Below are positions 22,942 through 35,900 of a stretch of 64,000 nt of DNA, in pieces. Source of the stretch: Schistosoma haematobium (taxonomy: Eukaryota > Platyhelminthes > Trematoda > Strigeidida > Schistosomatidae); the NCBI RefSeq assembly GCF_000699445.3, contig NC_067201.1, forward strand, positions 20,005,001 to 20,069,000. Reading direction: 5' to 3'. The position numbers and the translations under genes were made by a program. Under the pieces are notes generated by a model. It worked only from the letters and a program-made list of their open reading frames with translations. It did not search any database and was not told the DNA's origin. How positions within the stretch are numbered: the stretch's first letter is position 1; the number at the start of each line of letters is the position of its first letter.

Positions 22942-23185
22942 GTAACCCTCGTGCTATTGATAGAAGAAACCGGAAAAGTAGTGGATAGGTCTTTATTAAG
23001 ATCATCGCGCAGTCACAGTAGAGCGTGGGATTATTTGTTCAGAGAAACAAAGCCTCTCAGCAATCAATATAAGATAATAGGAGGTATAATGCCTATACAA
23101 AATAAGGAAGTGAAAGAATACTTGAACTTTACTGTTTTGATATATGCTTAGTTGTTTGAGGTGAACTCCTAACCAACCAACCTAA
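22942..23185. mobile_element. Unclassified ~245-bp insertion in the integrase remnant
   Basis: Interrupts the integrase between AERFH and the following helix; no similarity recognised elsewhere in the window. Confidence 0.45.
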
Positions 23186-23830
23186 GCCCTTACACATTGA
23201 CAGCTTAAAGATTTACTTCCAGCTGCAAACGTTTTACAATGGACTGACGCTCTTTCACTCGTCTTACTTGGTATTCGCAATGCTGACATTGGATGCACTG
23301 CAGCTTGACACGTTTATGAAACGACACTCCGACTCCCAGGAGAATTCGTGTGTTCTTCAGTTTCTTCAAGGAATGTGGATCTGAACTCTTAAACGAGCAG
23401 GCTTGCAAAAGCAGTGCTTTCAGTTAAACCTGTTTCCACTTGACCGAAATAAATTGGTGATTTCGTTCAACCTACCCTACGATATAGTGCACACGCCTTT
23501 GTACACCGCGACTCACTTCGACGACCTTTCAAAGGACCCTTCAAAGCTCCTCAGCGTAAATGCAAGTTCTATATCATTGATAAGAGTGGAACTAACGACA
23601 GAATCAGCAATGATTGCTTCAAAAGTGCGTATTTAGAAGGAAGCGCCATTCATATCCACTTTCCTTCGATACAGTAGAAAGACACGAGTCTCAAAATTAC
23701 GGTACCTCACCAAATAATTAGCAATCACGACCATACTTCGTTAGTACCTGATAACCAACCCAGAACAACGCTTTCTGGAGGAAAGATAAGGTCTCCAGAA
23801 CACCTAAACGATTACTGCACGCATGACACT
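23186..23830 (+). pseudogene. Gypsy integrase remnant, second part
   Basis: Resumes the integrase C-terminal half after an insertion; WTDALSLVLLGIRNADIGCT and LRLPGEFV are readable across frames. Decayed. Confidence 0.7.
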
Positions 23831-24331
23831 TGATAACACTGTTTCGTCTGGAATTTTTTTCAACTATTGTGTGAATTAGCAAAAACAACTTTTAATATAC
23901 TCGTGTATATTTTTTTATTTCAGAAAAACAAGAAACAAAGGCTTTTGCTGCTAATATGCTTGCTTACGTGTTTTTTTGTTTTAAAAATCGTCTTCACGCT
24001 ATTGCATGTTTAAGAAACTCATAAGTCGTCGTCCGTTTCGTGTCTTCACGCACGCACGAGTGTAGTTCGACATGTACTTACATATCCTTTTTTCTTTTCT
24101 AGGACGGCTGTAGAAGATGAAGAAACCAACGGTGAATCGAAATTTTCATCGTACCTGTTTTTCATTACTATATTGTACCACATGGACCCTTATAGTTTGG
24201 AAAAACGACCAGACGCTGATGAACATAGCAAGCTATCAGAATTGTGTTTACCGACGACAAACTAGTTGGTTTAAACTTCTGACAGGCCACTTCATAGAGT
24301 CATCATTGCCCTACTAGGAGGGGTGATCTGT

Positions 24332-24452
24332 AGCGGTAAATAAAACCCCCAAATCAATAGCTCTGTATGTCTTCGATATCGAAGCTGACCGCATTAGTTT
24401 TACTGGACTCACTCAGCTGGAAGCGCTCGGTCACGTATCCGTTCCAGATCAC
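24332..24452 (+). repeat. Gypsy LTR-like fragment (3' LTR start)
   Basis: Begins TGTAGCGGTAAATAAA directly after the purine tract, as a 3' LTR should, and matches 45353 and 25616. Truncated after about 120 bp. Confidence 0.75.
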
Positions 24453-25239
24453 GAGATGGTGAGATCATGATATGGTGCTAGGTAGGTTGAGTGGAAAAAA
24501 CGAGACAGTATTTTGGAAACCCTGAAAATGGGATACCTGCCGGATAGAGAACAAAATATGCGGTTCAAAGGATATGTACCGTGTGAGTAGTAAACAATGT
24601 GATATCACAGTATACAGGCCATTTTACATTGTGGTGAAAGGATGGTTGTAGTTAACAAAATTAGTTGTACAAGTTAAGGTTGAGGACGAATAATAACAAA
24701 AATTGTTTTCACACCAAGTCTCATTTACCGTCTCTACAATCAAAGCAGTTTAATCTTTTAATCTTCGAAATAGACCAATACAACATATAATAAATCAAGA
24801 AAATTCAGTCTAAAACAGTATTCATCGTCGATGAAACAAAACTGACTACAGGAGCACAGATATAGTCTCATATGGAGTCATTAAACATAGTCTCTTTCTA
24901 GATACCTTTCAGTTTACACATTTTTATTCTTGTGCACTGTATCAATCTAGCTTTAGCTTCCATGTGTGGAATTAATTAACCTAAAAGTGTAAGAAACCTA
25001 TTCAGGACTGTAGGATAAGAAATGAACGGGTTATTGAGGATATTTTTACCACGTTTTGTTAGCTATATGATTGTCGGTCTACAATCCTCCTAATAAATGT
25101 AAAAATGGTATAGAAATCTTCGCTTACATAACTAGAGAGCAACAACACACTCGAAGATTGGGCATTGTTATATTCTTAACGACTCACATCTAGTTTCATA
25201 ATAATGAACGATACTATGGGATTTAATTGAGATCATGTG
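24453..25239. other. Spacer, no feature seen
   Basis: No ORF or repeat recognised. Confidence 0.45.
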
Positions 25240-25600
25240 CCTATCAGTGTTAGACGAACACTGAAATTCTAGAATCAGTGGACTGCCGTCTCGTTCCACT
25301 ATGGGACTCCCCAGCAGTGTGCATCCACGACATCACACTGGGAATTCAATCTAAAGACCTTCGGTCTCGTGCACAAACGCCTAACCTCTAGACCACTGAG
25401 CCGGCATCCGACAGCGTTAATGTCTATCTTCAACCGATCCACGATATTTTTGGGCCATCACCCATCGTCTTTCATGAGTAACTGCTGTATGCCCGACATG
25501 GTTTTAACTCCACTGGTCACAGCTCCTCACTAGAACTCCGAAAATTACTTCTCGAAGCTAGTCACCTGTGAGCACATGATAATAATATAAGATCAGTAAC
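25240..25600 (-). repeat. Family B SINE
   Basis: Head, ribozyme relic on - (CTGGGGA, GAGA: two core changes) and long 3' part. Inserted between two LTR-like fragments. Confidence 0.75.
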
Positions 25601-25615
25601 TTCGTTAAGCGTCAT

Positions 25616-25945
25616 GACTGTAGCGATAAATAAATCTCCAAGATAAGTAGTTCTGTAAGTCTTCGAGATTGATGCTAACCCCATTAGTTTTACTAGATAC
25701 ACCCATGATAACGAATGGGTACACTGTGTAACTCATCTCCTGCAACTACTAGCAAGCATAAATCAAACGCTCCTCAACAAATGGACAACTTTCTAGATAT
25801 AACTTCGAATCCATTCATTCCCGACTTCTGATTTTACCAGGTTGGTACACCTCGACTACATAGGCGTTACGGGTAAGGGCCTCGTCACACTCTGATTATT
25901 TGTGGTATCTTTAGGACTAAAGAGAATATTCATGTCTTCGGGACA
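25616..25945 (+). repeat. Gypsy LTR-like copy, about 330 bp
   Basis: TGTAGCGATAAATAAATCTCC to ATTTGTGGTATC aligns along its length with 45353-45690. Confidence 0.7.
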
Positions 25946-26658
25946 CCTGTGTCCATTGACCTGTGATCTAACATACAAGTATTAATAAATTGGCAAGTGT
26001 TTTCTACCCTTAAAACGGCTTGAGTTGTTTTTAAATACAGAAAAAGTGCTTACAAACCATCTTCACCTAGCATCTACGCAAATAGAAACATGTGATGCAT
26101 GACAGCATTTACATCGCAACATGCAGTTAAAGGGCATTCATACATTAGTAAATCAGGTTAATCAAGTTTCGCCTTTAAATATCTTAGGTTAACATCCTAC
26201 CAGACAATATTTCACTTATTTGTTGTTCGATATGGATTGAGGATTAGGAACTACATTCAACAGTTAGCGTTACATAGCGATGTTTGGGCCTCCGTTTTCT
26301 ATTAGGTCAGAGACTGCTGCAAAGTCAAAGTCTGGTTTTTTCCGTAGCATTTACAATGACCCATACAAGTGGTAGGTAGCTGCATATCTAAATCTAGATC
26401 GGTAGGTCGCTCGTGAAAAGCATCACAATGTTCGCTTCTGCGGTTTCTGGTTTTCTGATCATACGTGAAGTCTTCAATGCCCCTACCGAAACTCTGTAGA
26501 CAGAAATATTTGTTATCAAAAAAATAAACATTCTCTTTGTTCGTTTCAGTTCTTGCTACTATATCCTTCAGCATATATGTGCTGAAAGGGATCTATATAT
26601 TTCTAAACGTGTTCCTCCGTAAACTTTGTCCTTAGGTGTCTAAAGTGTCAAGTAAAGT
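25946..26658. other. Region upstream of METTL14
   Basis: Probably contains the METTL14 promoter and 5'UTR; no TATA box or initiator stood out. A 90-codon frame on - (26302-26574) is not convincing. Confidence 0.4.
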
Positions 26659-26909
26659 ATGGCCACCGAAATAGATTACGGCAACCCGTTTGACTGTGTT
26701 GAGGTTTCCCGGGCGAGATATAAGCAGCTAAGAGACCGTCAATTGAGGCGACGTCGGCTCATTTTACGACATCTTCTGAGGAACAGTTCATTCTCATTGA
26801 GGTTAGAGAACAGCAATCAACTCAGTCTTACTCTGTCAGATTTACTTGGCTACCGCAAACCTTCCTACCTACAGTTTGACGAAGACGTTTGTAGGAAGCG
26901 GGCGATTCT
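26659..26909 (+). CDS. METTL14: METTL14 exon 1
   Basis: 251 coding bases from ATG; donor GTAAGT at 26910. Ends two bases into a Leu codon that exon 2 completes. Encodes the basic N-terminal helix seen at the start of METTL14 proteins. Confidence 0.9.
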
Positions 26910-29900
26910 GTAAGTTGTACTTTTGTCAGCCTTGCATTCCATACTTGATTTGTATGTTTACAGAGGACTTAAGTTATTCTAGTAGGAACTTTCTCACAAC
27001 CACATGCAACCTATTCTTATCATATGTATCGCGCTACATTGTGAGAGATAGGATTCTTCGTACACAATCACTGTGCATCTATAACCCCAGTTGTTTCTGT
27101 GGGTTTATTTCATTTAAATGTACCATACAAATAGTTTAATGACGCGTTCAAAATGTTGTGTGATGGCTAATAAGGGTAAGACCAAACGCATTTTTGTGGG
27201 TTTTAACCAAGGTCTTCACGTCTCAGTGAAGAAATATATGTGTCGGTCCTACCTTTTTCGCCTCGTCCCGTTTTTTCCAGTTCGTTCCGATATCAGTCGG
27301 CGTTGCGCGTTAAGGTGAACAATGATTAGGGATGCGTAATAAAGGGCTGGTCAACTTCCTGTCGAAGTCTATTGTGGTTTGTATCGTCCGTAACATTGTA
27401 CAAGATCCCACCTTTTATCCAGTCGTAAGTCATAGGACGGGACGAGTCTTCTTAAAAGTAAGATCCATAAAAATACCCCGACGATTAAGTATAACATGAT
27501 ACTTTGTGTTTTGGAACTTTTGTATCCAAATGTTTGGGTAATTTTTATTCATCTGGGATATACTTGTCAACTGCTGTTTACACATGATTTTATTTGAGAA
27601 GTCTGGGGTTGCTTTGGATTTTTATGAATATTCACATTATCCAACAATCTCAGTAGTTCGCAATTAGTTCAGCTATTTCATAGTTTGTGGTTGGCAGAAT
27701 CGCTGACTAATTTCGTCAACTTATAATTCGTTTAAACCACTCATCCGTTACTTGTGTATGAGTCACACTAAAGAAACGGTCGCCCAAACTGAAGTCATAG
27801 CTGAAAGTCGAACGCCTTAACCACTAAACCGTCACTTTTCTTAACTCCAAATGCTAAATTGGGACTGTAAAGCCATGTTATCGACTCCCTCTATCCAGTA
27901 TCAAAGTAAATGATTTGATCCAAAACATCGTATTTAGGCTGCGAACCTGTCTTGTACACGCAAACATCAGTAATGGAGTGCCATAAATGAGTTTCAGTTT
28001 TTCGGTTATTTAACAAATGTCCGGCTAAAGACTCGATTTTATTTCCACTGGTTTTAGTTGTGATGCTTATTTTGTTTTATACTTATGCGTATCCATTTAA
28101 AATGACCTCTGACAAGCTTTTTAAGTTGTTTCTTAGAGACAGACAAATTCAATATCCTACAGTCAGTATATATTATCTCTTGTTAAAATCTTTTTTTACA
28201 ACAGACCAATTATTTCTCGTTTAAAATGCCCAGCGCTTAGTCTTAAGCTTCGTCGTGCAATACAGTCTTTTCTAGGCGAATCCGGCACATTAAATCAAGA
28301 TAATAAACAAATCATACAACAGTGGGATAAATTCAGCCTTGAAGTTGTTGGCGACAAATTAAGACAAACACTGTCATCTTGTATATCAACAAATACAAGC
28401 AGTAATATAGGAGATAAAGCTTCAAATGACGACAATGTTGTTGGTAAAACAGGAGATTCTAATTGTGATTTGGTCGTCAGAACATTTACTGGTTCAGCTG
28501 CTTTTCTTAAAGTATGATGTTTTTAGTTAATTATTGAGATGAGCCTTTTTTAAATGTTTACTAAGCTATGAGAAATATTAGATGAAATTTAATATATATG
28601 GGGTGTTTATGACAAGGGTGGGGATAGGTTTTGTCATGAATAGTCATTTAGAAAGTAACTATAGTAAATAAACTCATGAATTGTGCAATTTTTTAAAAAT
28701 CTCACTAACTGGAATTAACCCTCTTTGCTTCTTTGTGTATAGCTTGATGATAGGTTTCTTCACTCCTACTATGAAGTGTAACTTTCTGTGGGCCGTTAGT
28801 TAAACTGATTTGAATATTATTGACCATGACAAAGTATAAATTGCCCCGTAATAAAAGTTTATCGAAGTTTAATATGATAGGTATTGGAGTTGTGGCCGCT
28901 AATACAAAAATATTCCGATAATAAAAGTGGATAAACTCTGTTTAGTTTGTTAAATTCTCATTGTTGCCATTGGACTATACATTTTAAATGAATGTATGTT
29001 AAATTGACTCCCGTATGTTTTTAGATTTTCTATATCATGTTATAATTGGACTCGTTACATGATCATGGGTACTTTTTTATCATTCATAACTTAATTACGA
29101 TGGTTAGTAGAATCAAACGCAGCATAAATTCCCACTCGTCTTCTTTTGTCAGTTCTTAAAGTCCCTGACTGTTGATCTGACTCGTGTTGATAAGCGTAGA
29201 CTACCTGGTTATGTTCGCATGATAATTGTTATTAATAGTTAGAGATATTTGGGAATAACCATGGCTCAATGTCGATCGCATCGACACACTTGTATTCATT
29301 TATCACCTTTCTATAAATTTTGGGTTTTAATATTATTTCATACTTCTAACTTCTGTTTTCCATTCCATGTATTTAAAATTTTCACTATCGTTGGTACAGT
29401 TATTATTTCAACTTTGTTGCCATTCTTTTTTTTAAAATTCATCTCGTGTTGATGTGATGTATTAGTTTACATCAGTTCAGATTTATTCCAGAACCTGCAT
29501 TGATTATCACCAACCATTTCATCTCGTGTGATTCAATTACCCTATACAAGACAGAATTCGTCATTTTCTGGATGAAAAGATATCAAAGCTCTGTGGATTT
29601 GTATTTCAGTGATCAAACTGTTGTACCAATAGTGAATTCTTTAAACACACAAAAATTGGAATTTATTCATCCTAAAGTCATGTTTCAAGCTTTTATAGTA
29701 ATTCTGACTACGGATTGACATCTGTCTAAGATGTTCTGGAAATCAAGGAACGCTGGGCATTTGTTTTGTCGTACTTTAGAGTTTTTTTATCACCATGTCT
29801 TTTCTGAGATCCAACCCAGCATCATGTCCATAAACACGTGACCATCAAACTACGATGCTGCAGAGGAGTTCCTATCTATTATCTTGGTTAACTTCATCTT

Positions 29901-32900
29901 AAAGATCTAGGGTTCCAATTCCATATCGTAGTAAAAACCACTTTTCCAACGTGTTTCCCTTGTTTCTGTCTTTTATTTGAAATAAATGCGTCAAAATGGC
30001 ATTTTGTTCAATGCCACGAAAATTGAACGTCAGGAAACAATTAAGTGATTATTTGATATCAACAGATGTCTGTTGGCTAACCTGTATGATACAAAATTTC
30101 ACAGTTCATTATTTGAAATTACATCCAAATAATCAATACTACATTTTTCTATTGTTTAACAGTAGCATGTGCATATTTACTGAAATTGCGTTATGAGATC
30201 TTTTTTGCCATCCATTTTATTGGTGATGTTATGAAAATCAATACCAGCAGTACTAATCCATCTTATTTGTTTTGTTTTAAATTTTGGAAATCTTATTCTA
30301 TTTCGTTGTCATTTTTTATATGGAAATTTCTTAGTTAATTTTGTCTTCCAAACTTATTCTATGTTGTACGTAGTGTTGGCAGTCAGTCAGCTACAACGTA
30401 GGACCAGGCACATATATACATCGGTCCAAGTTGCCATACCTCATTAGCACAGCAGGATAAACAGCGGATTCATAGAAGTAGTTAATTCAATGGTGGTAAT
30501 ATATAAAAGAAAGATTGTGTATAGGGGTATAGTACAGAAAGAAAGAATTAGTTATTAGAAAGAAAGATATGAAGAGATTTTAATCTCATAGTTTAAGGGA
30601 AGACAAAGAGTGTATACACCTGTAGTGAACAAAACACGGGTGGGGACAATTGAATGTATTGAACACAAAATTACAGGACTTGTTAATAAAATCTAACAAT
30701 CAAATAGTAAATGCTTAATTTGCAAAATGTCCACCAGTTGTCTCAAAATGACTCTGACTTCATTATTCTTGCATTTTCATACAAATTGCATTCTATTTCC
30801 ATTCTTTACTGTTCGATCCTCTTGTCTCTTTGCTGCCAGACCTTCTGTTCACGACTAACATCATATACTACTTATGTCAATATAAGTAGTATACACCACA
30901 CACCTACGCTGTTGTGATCGATTCTGAGCCATGTTACCAAGAGCCTCCAACTATTGGTTACGATATCCACGCAGACCCCAACCAAGTGGTCTATATCTAT
31001 CAACATGGCTCAGACTAGAAGTTAGTGACTTCAAGCACTGATGCCATTTTTTGGTTTGGCCGCCCCTAACTTGCTTCCAGTCGTATCCAACACTGGTCAA
31101 TGTTGCGCGTCGTGGTAATCGGTGTTCAAGCATATGCAACACGTGGCCCAACCATCTCAGTTGATCGAGATTCACAACCTCATCGACTGATTTACCATCA
31201 TTCCCTAATATCCTGCGTCTAACCTCACCTAGTGTTGGCAGCAAGACTAAAGGAGGCGAACTCATTAGATTGTTAATCTGTGGATTGAAATTTATACTTT
31301 CACTTCAATATGATAAACATATTATTTTGTGTAATTTGTTTCTATTATGTAGGGAACTCAAAGTGCTAATCCACATAATGATTACTGTCAACATTTTGTG
31401 GATACTGGTGAACGACCACAGAATTTTATTCGTGATACTGGTACGTTTTAAATTCTTCTAATTGTCCTATTATTTCTTATTACATGACTTGTTTGTCAGC
31501 CAATTTCAACATAAAGATGATTAATTTGTTTAAGACATAATAGTCATGATCATATTGTTTATGTAGGTTATTCAATGTTTATCATCTAAATTCTTAGATC
31601 ATAACAACACAGTCGAAATATTCACAGTATAAGTTTTAAGTACTTATTTCTTTATATGTATATATTTCAGGTCTGAGAAATCGATTTGAAGAATATCCTA
31701 AATTACGTGAGTTAATTCGATTGAAAGATCAGTACATTCAGTCAAAGGCTACACCTCCTATGTATTTGTGCGCTGACTTACGAACATTTGATTTAAATGA
31801 GTTAGACTCAAAATTCGATGTTATTCTGATTGAACCTCCTTTAGAAGAGTATCATCGAATGAATGGTGCTGTATTTGATCAATATTGGAGTTGGGATGAG
31901 GTTAGTTTATTCAGTTTATTACTTCTCTTACTGTTGCCAATCTTATCAATATTCTATTTGATCTTAATACTTCATGTTTTTATTCTATACCTACACACAG
32001 TCTGTTAGTTGAATTGTTAAACCATTCGACAGTTATTTCTTACAGAATACTGAGAATAGAACAGTTTAAATTCAACTACCAAACCTTAATAATGATGCGT
32101 AGTGATGTGTTTTCAATATGCTGTTATTTTTATTATAATATGTGTGATTTATCAAGCGAAAAGCATCGTTGGAATCAGTAAGGTCTGGTACGAACTTTGC
32201 AACAAATAAGTCAATTTAAGCAATCGATTAGTATCACAAACCGTCACATATAGAGTGTGGCTCAAAACCAAGTATGTGAATCTGTACTTAGTAACTGAAT
32301 TACAGTAGATGATACTGTGATTATAATCATATTTGGTTATAAAATAAGGGTAATGGGACACTTGTACAGTAGTCCACAATATGTGATAAAAAGTGGTAAA
32401 TGAACGTCAGTAATAGACAAAACGAAACTGCCAGTAGATTAATTTATGGATAAATTAAAGTCAAATTAATCAGTCCAGTCTGGTTTTATGTGTTGCCGAA
32501 AAATTATTATGGTTTTAGCTTCTATTGTCTTTGAAAAGTTCAGTATACTGATCAAACCAGTGGTAGAATCTATCGATTTTCCAGCATATCGGTTATTTTA
32601 CAATATTACTCAAACGTGCTCAAATCACTCGAAGAATTGGTTGTCATCAAAGACTTTAAAGTTTGAACACTAATTATTGATAAAGTAAATTGGAGAATTG
32701 GATTTTCTTTCTATACTACTATTCATTTAGAAATATTTGTACTTGGAATCATTAAGTATGGACAGACATAAACTTCATTAACTATCTTTTTCAGAACTTC
32801 AGCTTAGTAGTCTTTTGACTTGTGGAATCCCGAAATAAAAACATAGGCTTTGTGTAAAAGCAATTCATATTCATCACTATTCTAAAGTTTAAAATGCTTC

Positions 32901-35900
32901 GGAGAATCCAACGTGATGCTTGATCTGAATTTGAGTCGTCAGAGTCTCTATTGGCTTCGTTGTGTCGTAGCTTATGTTCACTACACCGTCGCAAAAACTG
33001 AAATTTATATCCATAATCTATTCTTTTTCAATTGTGACTGAACCTGAGCTAATAATTTGTAATTCACATTTAAACTCGGATCCATTGTGAAGTATATTGT
33101 TAAGTTTGAAGGGTGATTGCTTGAACTCAATGAACAGCGATTTTAACTCACCACTCAATATAACTGACATTTCAACATTCACATTTCGTCTCTTTTGTCA
33201 TTGTTATAAGAAATTTTCAACAATGTACATATTTCCCTGTTTACCATTATTGGTATAGATTGAACGTTTAGAAATTGAACAAATCGCTGCTCCACGTGCA
33301 TTTGTTTGGATATGGTGTGGGTCAGGTGAAGGTTTGGATGCTGCTCGAAAAGTAAGTGTTTCAAACTTTCTTTATCAACTGTAAATAATAAAATTGACTA
33401 GTTCTTGAAACACTACGTTAGTAATGTTGCGGTTGAGCAGTGTATATGATGATAACTCATTCGCATCACGTTGAAACAGTGAATTCTGTCGCCTAAACAC
33501 GCTTAACAACTGTCTTCGCAGCGACTTTACTATTCTATTCGTATGGCATATCTATTCTGGTGCTCAGCTATACTAGTATTTTTATATATTAGGTCAGCCA
33601 GCCATCCTCAGTGTAGAAGCTCGCATAGATATGTGCATTGTCTCAAGTTACAACACATTCACAAATAAGTAAATAAATCTTCTGGTTTGAAAGAAGCATT
33701 AATGATTATCTAAGTCACTGCAAGTGACTATTCAGTTTATTTTAGTTCGATAATATATGCCAACGTCACTAAATGTATCCATCATATGTATACTATACAA
33801 CTTCTTTTATCAATAGACTATCTCTCCAACTTTCATTTTCCTTTGAAAGGACTAGTCGATTTATTTTTTTTTCTAGTGCTTACGTAAATGGGGTTTTCGT
33901 CGTTGTGAAGATATATGTTGGATCAAAACAAATATCAATAATCCAGGACATGAAGCTCTTGAACCGAATTGTGTTTTTCAACGTACAAAAGAACATTGCT
34001 TAATGGGTATACACGGAACTGTTAGACGTTCCACTGATGGAGATTTTATTCATGCTAATATTGACATTGATCTGATCATTGAAGAAGCTCCTCCACAAGG
34101 CAGTTATGCTGCCAAAGATAAACCAACTGAAATTTTTCACATTATTGAACATTTTTGTCTTGGAAGACGAAGATTACATTTATTCGGTAGAGATAGTACA
34201 TTAAGACCCGTGAGTGAAACATACATACATATATATAATAATATAGGTTTTCTGACTTTAATAATTTGCTTTGTTCATATATGAATCATTTTTACTAATA
34301 GGCTTCATCCTAAACTGATATCAGATTAAACAAACATTTGAAACTTAAAGTACTAGAAAGTGGAGGCACATTTTCCAAACTAATCGTGTGATAAATCGAC
34401 TTGGATTTGTGAGAATCTATCTCTCCATACAAACTTCAGATCTTGAGTAACACGCAAATTACGAACTATTATTAAGCATTCGCTCACTCAAATAATCCCC
34501 CGTTGCAATGGATCTATGAAAGAATGCTTATTCACACTCTTCTCTTGAATGAAGTTGCATTGTTAATGCTGATGGTATTTATCTTACTAACAAATGATGT
34601 GTGTTTCTTAATTAAAAACGTTCCGGTCGCATACTTGATGTAGTATGTATGTTAATATGATCGTTTAATATGACAATTTGTCAACCTCAGAACTAATTGC
34701 TTGGAAGACAAAGTTAAAAATACTCGTCCTAATGATGAAAAATCGGAAATTTCCCGCAAGACTATAGATATGCGAACCAGATTATTCAGAAGTGTACGGT
34801 AAATAAAATATCAGTTGTGAGATGTGTATATGAAATCAGCTGGGCTGTTACTATGTCTGACCATACAGTATAATAAAAATGTTGTCACAGTGACCAACAT
34901 CTTACAAGGTTTCCTGTGATAAGTTTTTTTATTTCCATGTTGAAAAGGAAGTTTTATTAGTCGATATAATTAACCTTTAAGTGATTCTCTTTGTTCAATT
35001 ACAACAGAATCAAGGTTAGCGATATTTCCGAATTTAGAAAATAACATTTGTCAGAGTTGTTAGACTGAGAGAATGCAGAAAAATACATATTAACTGGGGA
35101 ACATCTACATTATTTTAATGGATTACAGTGTCTATGTAAGATTGAATGTAATATTTTACATGAAGTTGTTACGAATGTTTAGTCCCGCCTTCATCATAAT
35201 GCGTTTTCTCTTATATTAGGGTTGGGTGACTGTAGGTAATGAACTATCTGCATCGAATTATGACCCGCGTATATATGCTAATAATTTTAATAAAGACCCT
35301 AATGGATTGTTGCTGGGAACAACTGAAGAAATTGAGCGATTACGACCGAAATCTCCACCACCACGTCATACAAACCCGAATACTGCAACAGGGGCTCCCA
35401 ACACAATTTCTTCGCTTTCAGAAGTTATACCTGGTCCTGTTTGTCCTAATCCTGCTTTGCCTACTGGACATATACCTCATTCAATAGCTTCGACATGTTC
35501 TGTTAGTAATTCTGTTGTATCGAATATCACTTCCATTCCTGGCATTTCTGGTAAGTATCCATAAAATTGGGGTGAAACGCTACACATTTCCAAGCTTATA
35601 TATATTAAGTTCGGTGATTTCATCCTCAACTATGAGAGTTATTAATTCAAATTTGATTTATTTTCGTTTTTCTGGCAATAGGAAAGGTTAATTGCATAGT
35701 AGAAGAATAAACTTTTTAATTAGTGTACATTATGGAATAGTATATATTGTATACTAGTTTTATTGCGAATCTTTCTAGAGAGTTTAAATTTTTGGGTTAC
35801 ATGATCACTATAAAGTTAAGGTATTGGGATACAGGAGTAGTAAGTTGTTTTTATGTCAATTTTGATATGCTACTTAGGGTCAGACTATAGTAGTTTTGCG

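Larger units (their letters stand above)
19600..24331 (+). mobile_element. Degenerate Ty3/Gypsy LTR retrotransposon, internal region
   Basis: Order is gag/protease remnants, reverse transcriptase, integrase, purine-rich tract GGAGGGG, then an LTR-like sequence at 24332. The layout fits the schistosome Gypsy elements such as Boudicca or Saci; I cannot tell which. Multiple stops and frameshifts, no 5' LTR seen, and two later insertions interrupt it. Confidence 0.85.

Noticed and set aside
26302..26574. 90-codon frame on - divergent from METTL14 (CMGHCKCYG near its end)
   Set aside because: Size is within what chance gives here, no family recognised, and no supporting splice partners found. An acceptor-like CTGTCTACAG inside it keeps a small possibility that its second half is a real last exon.
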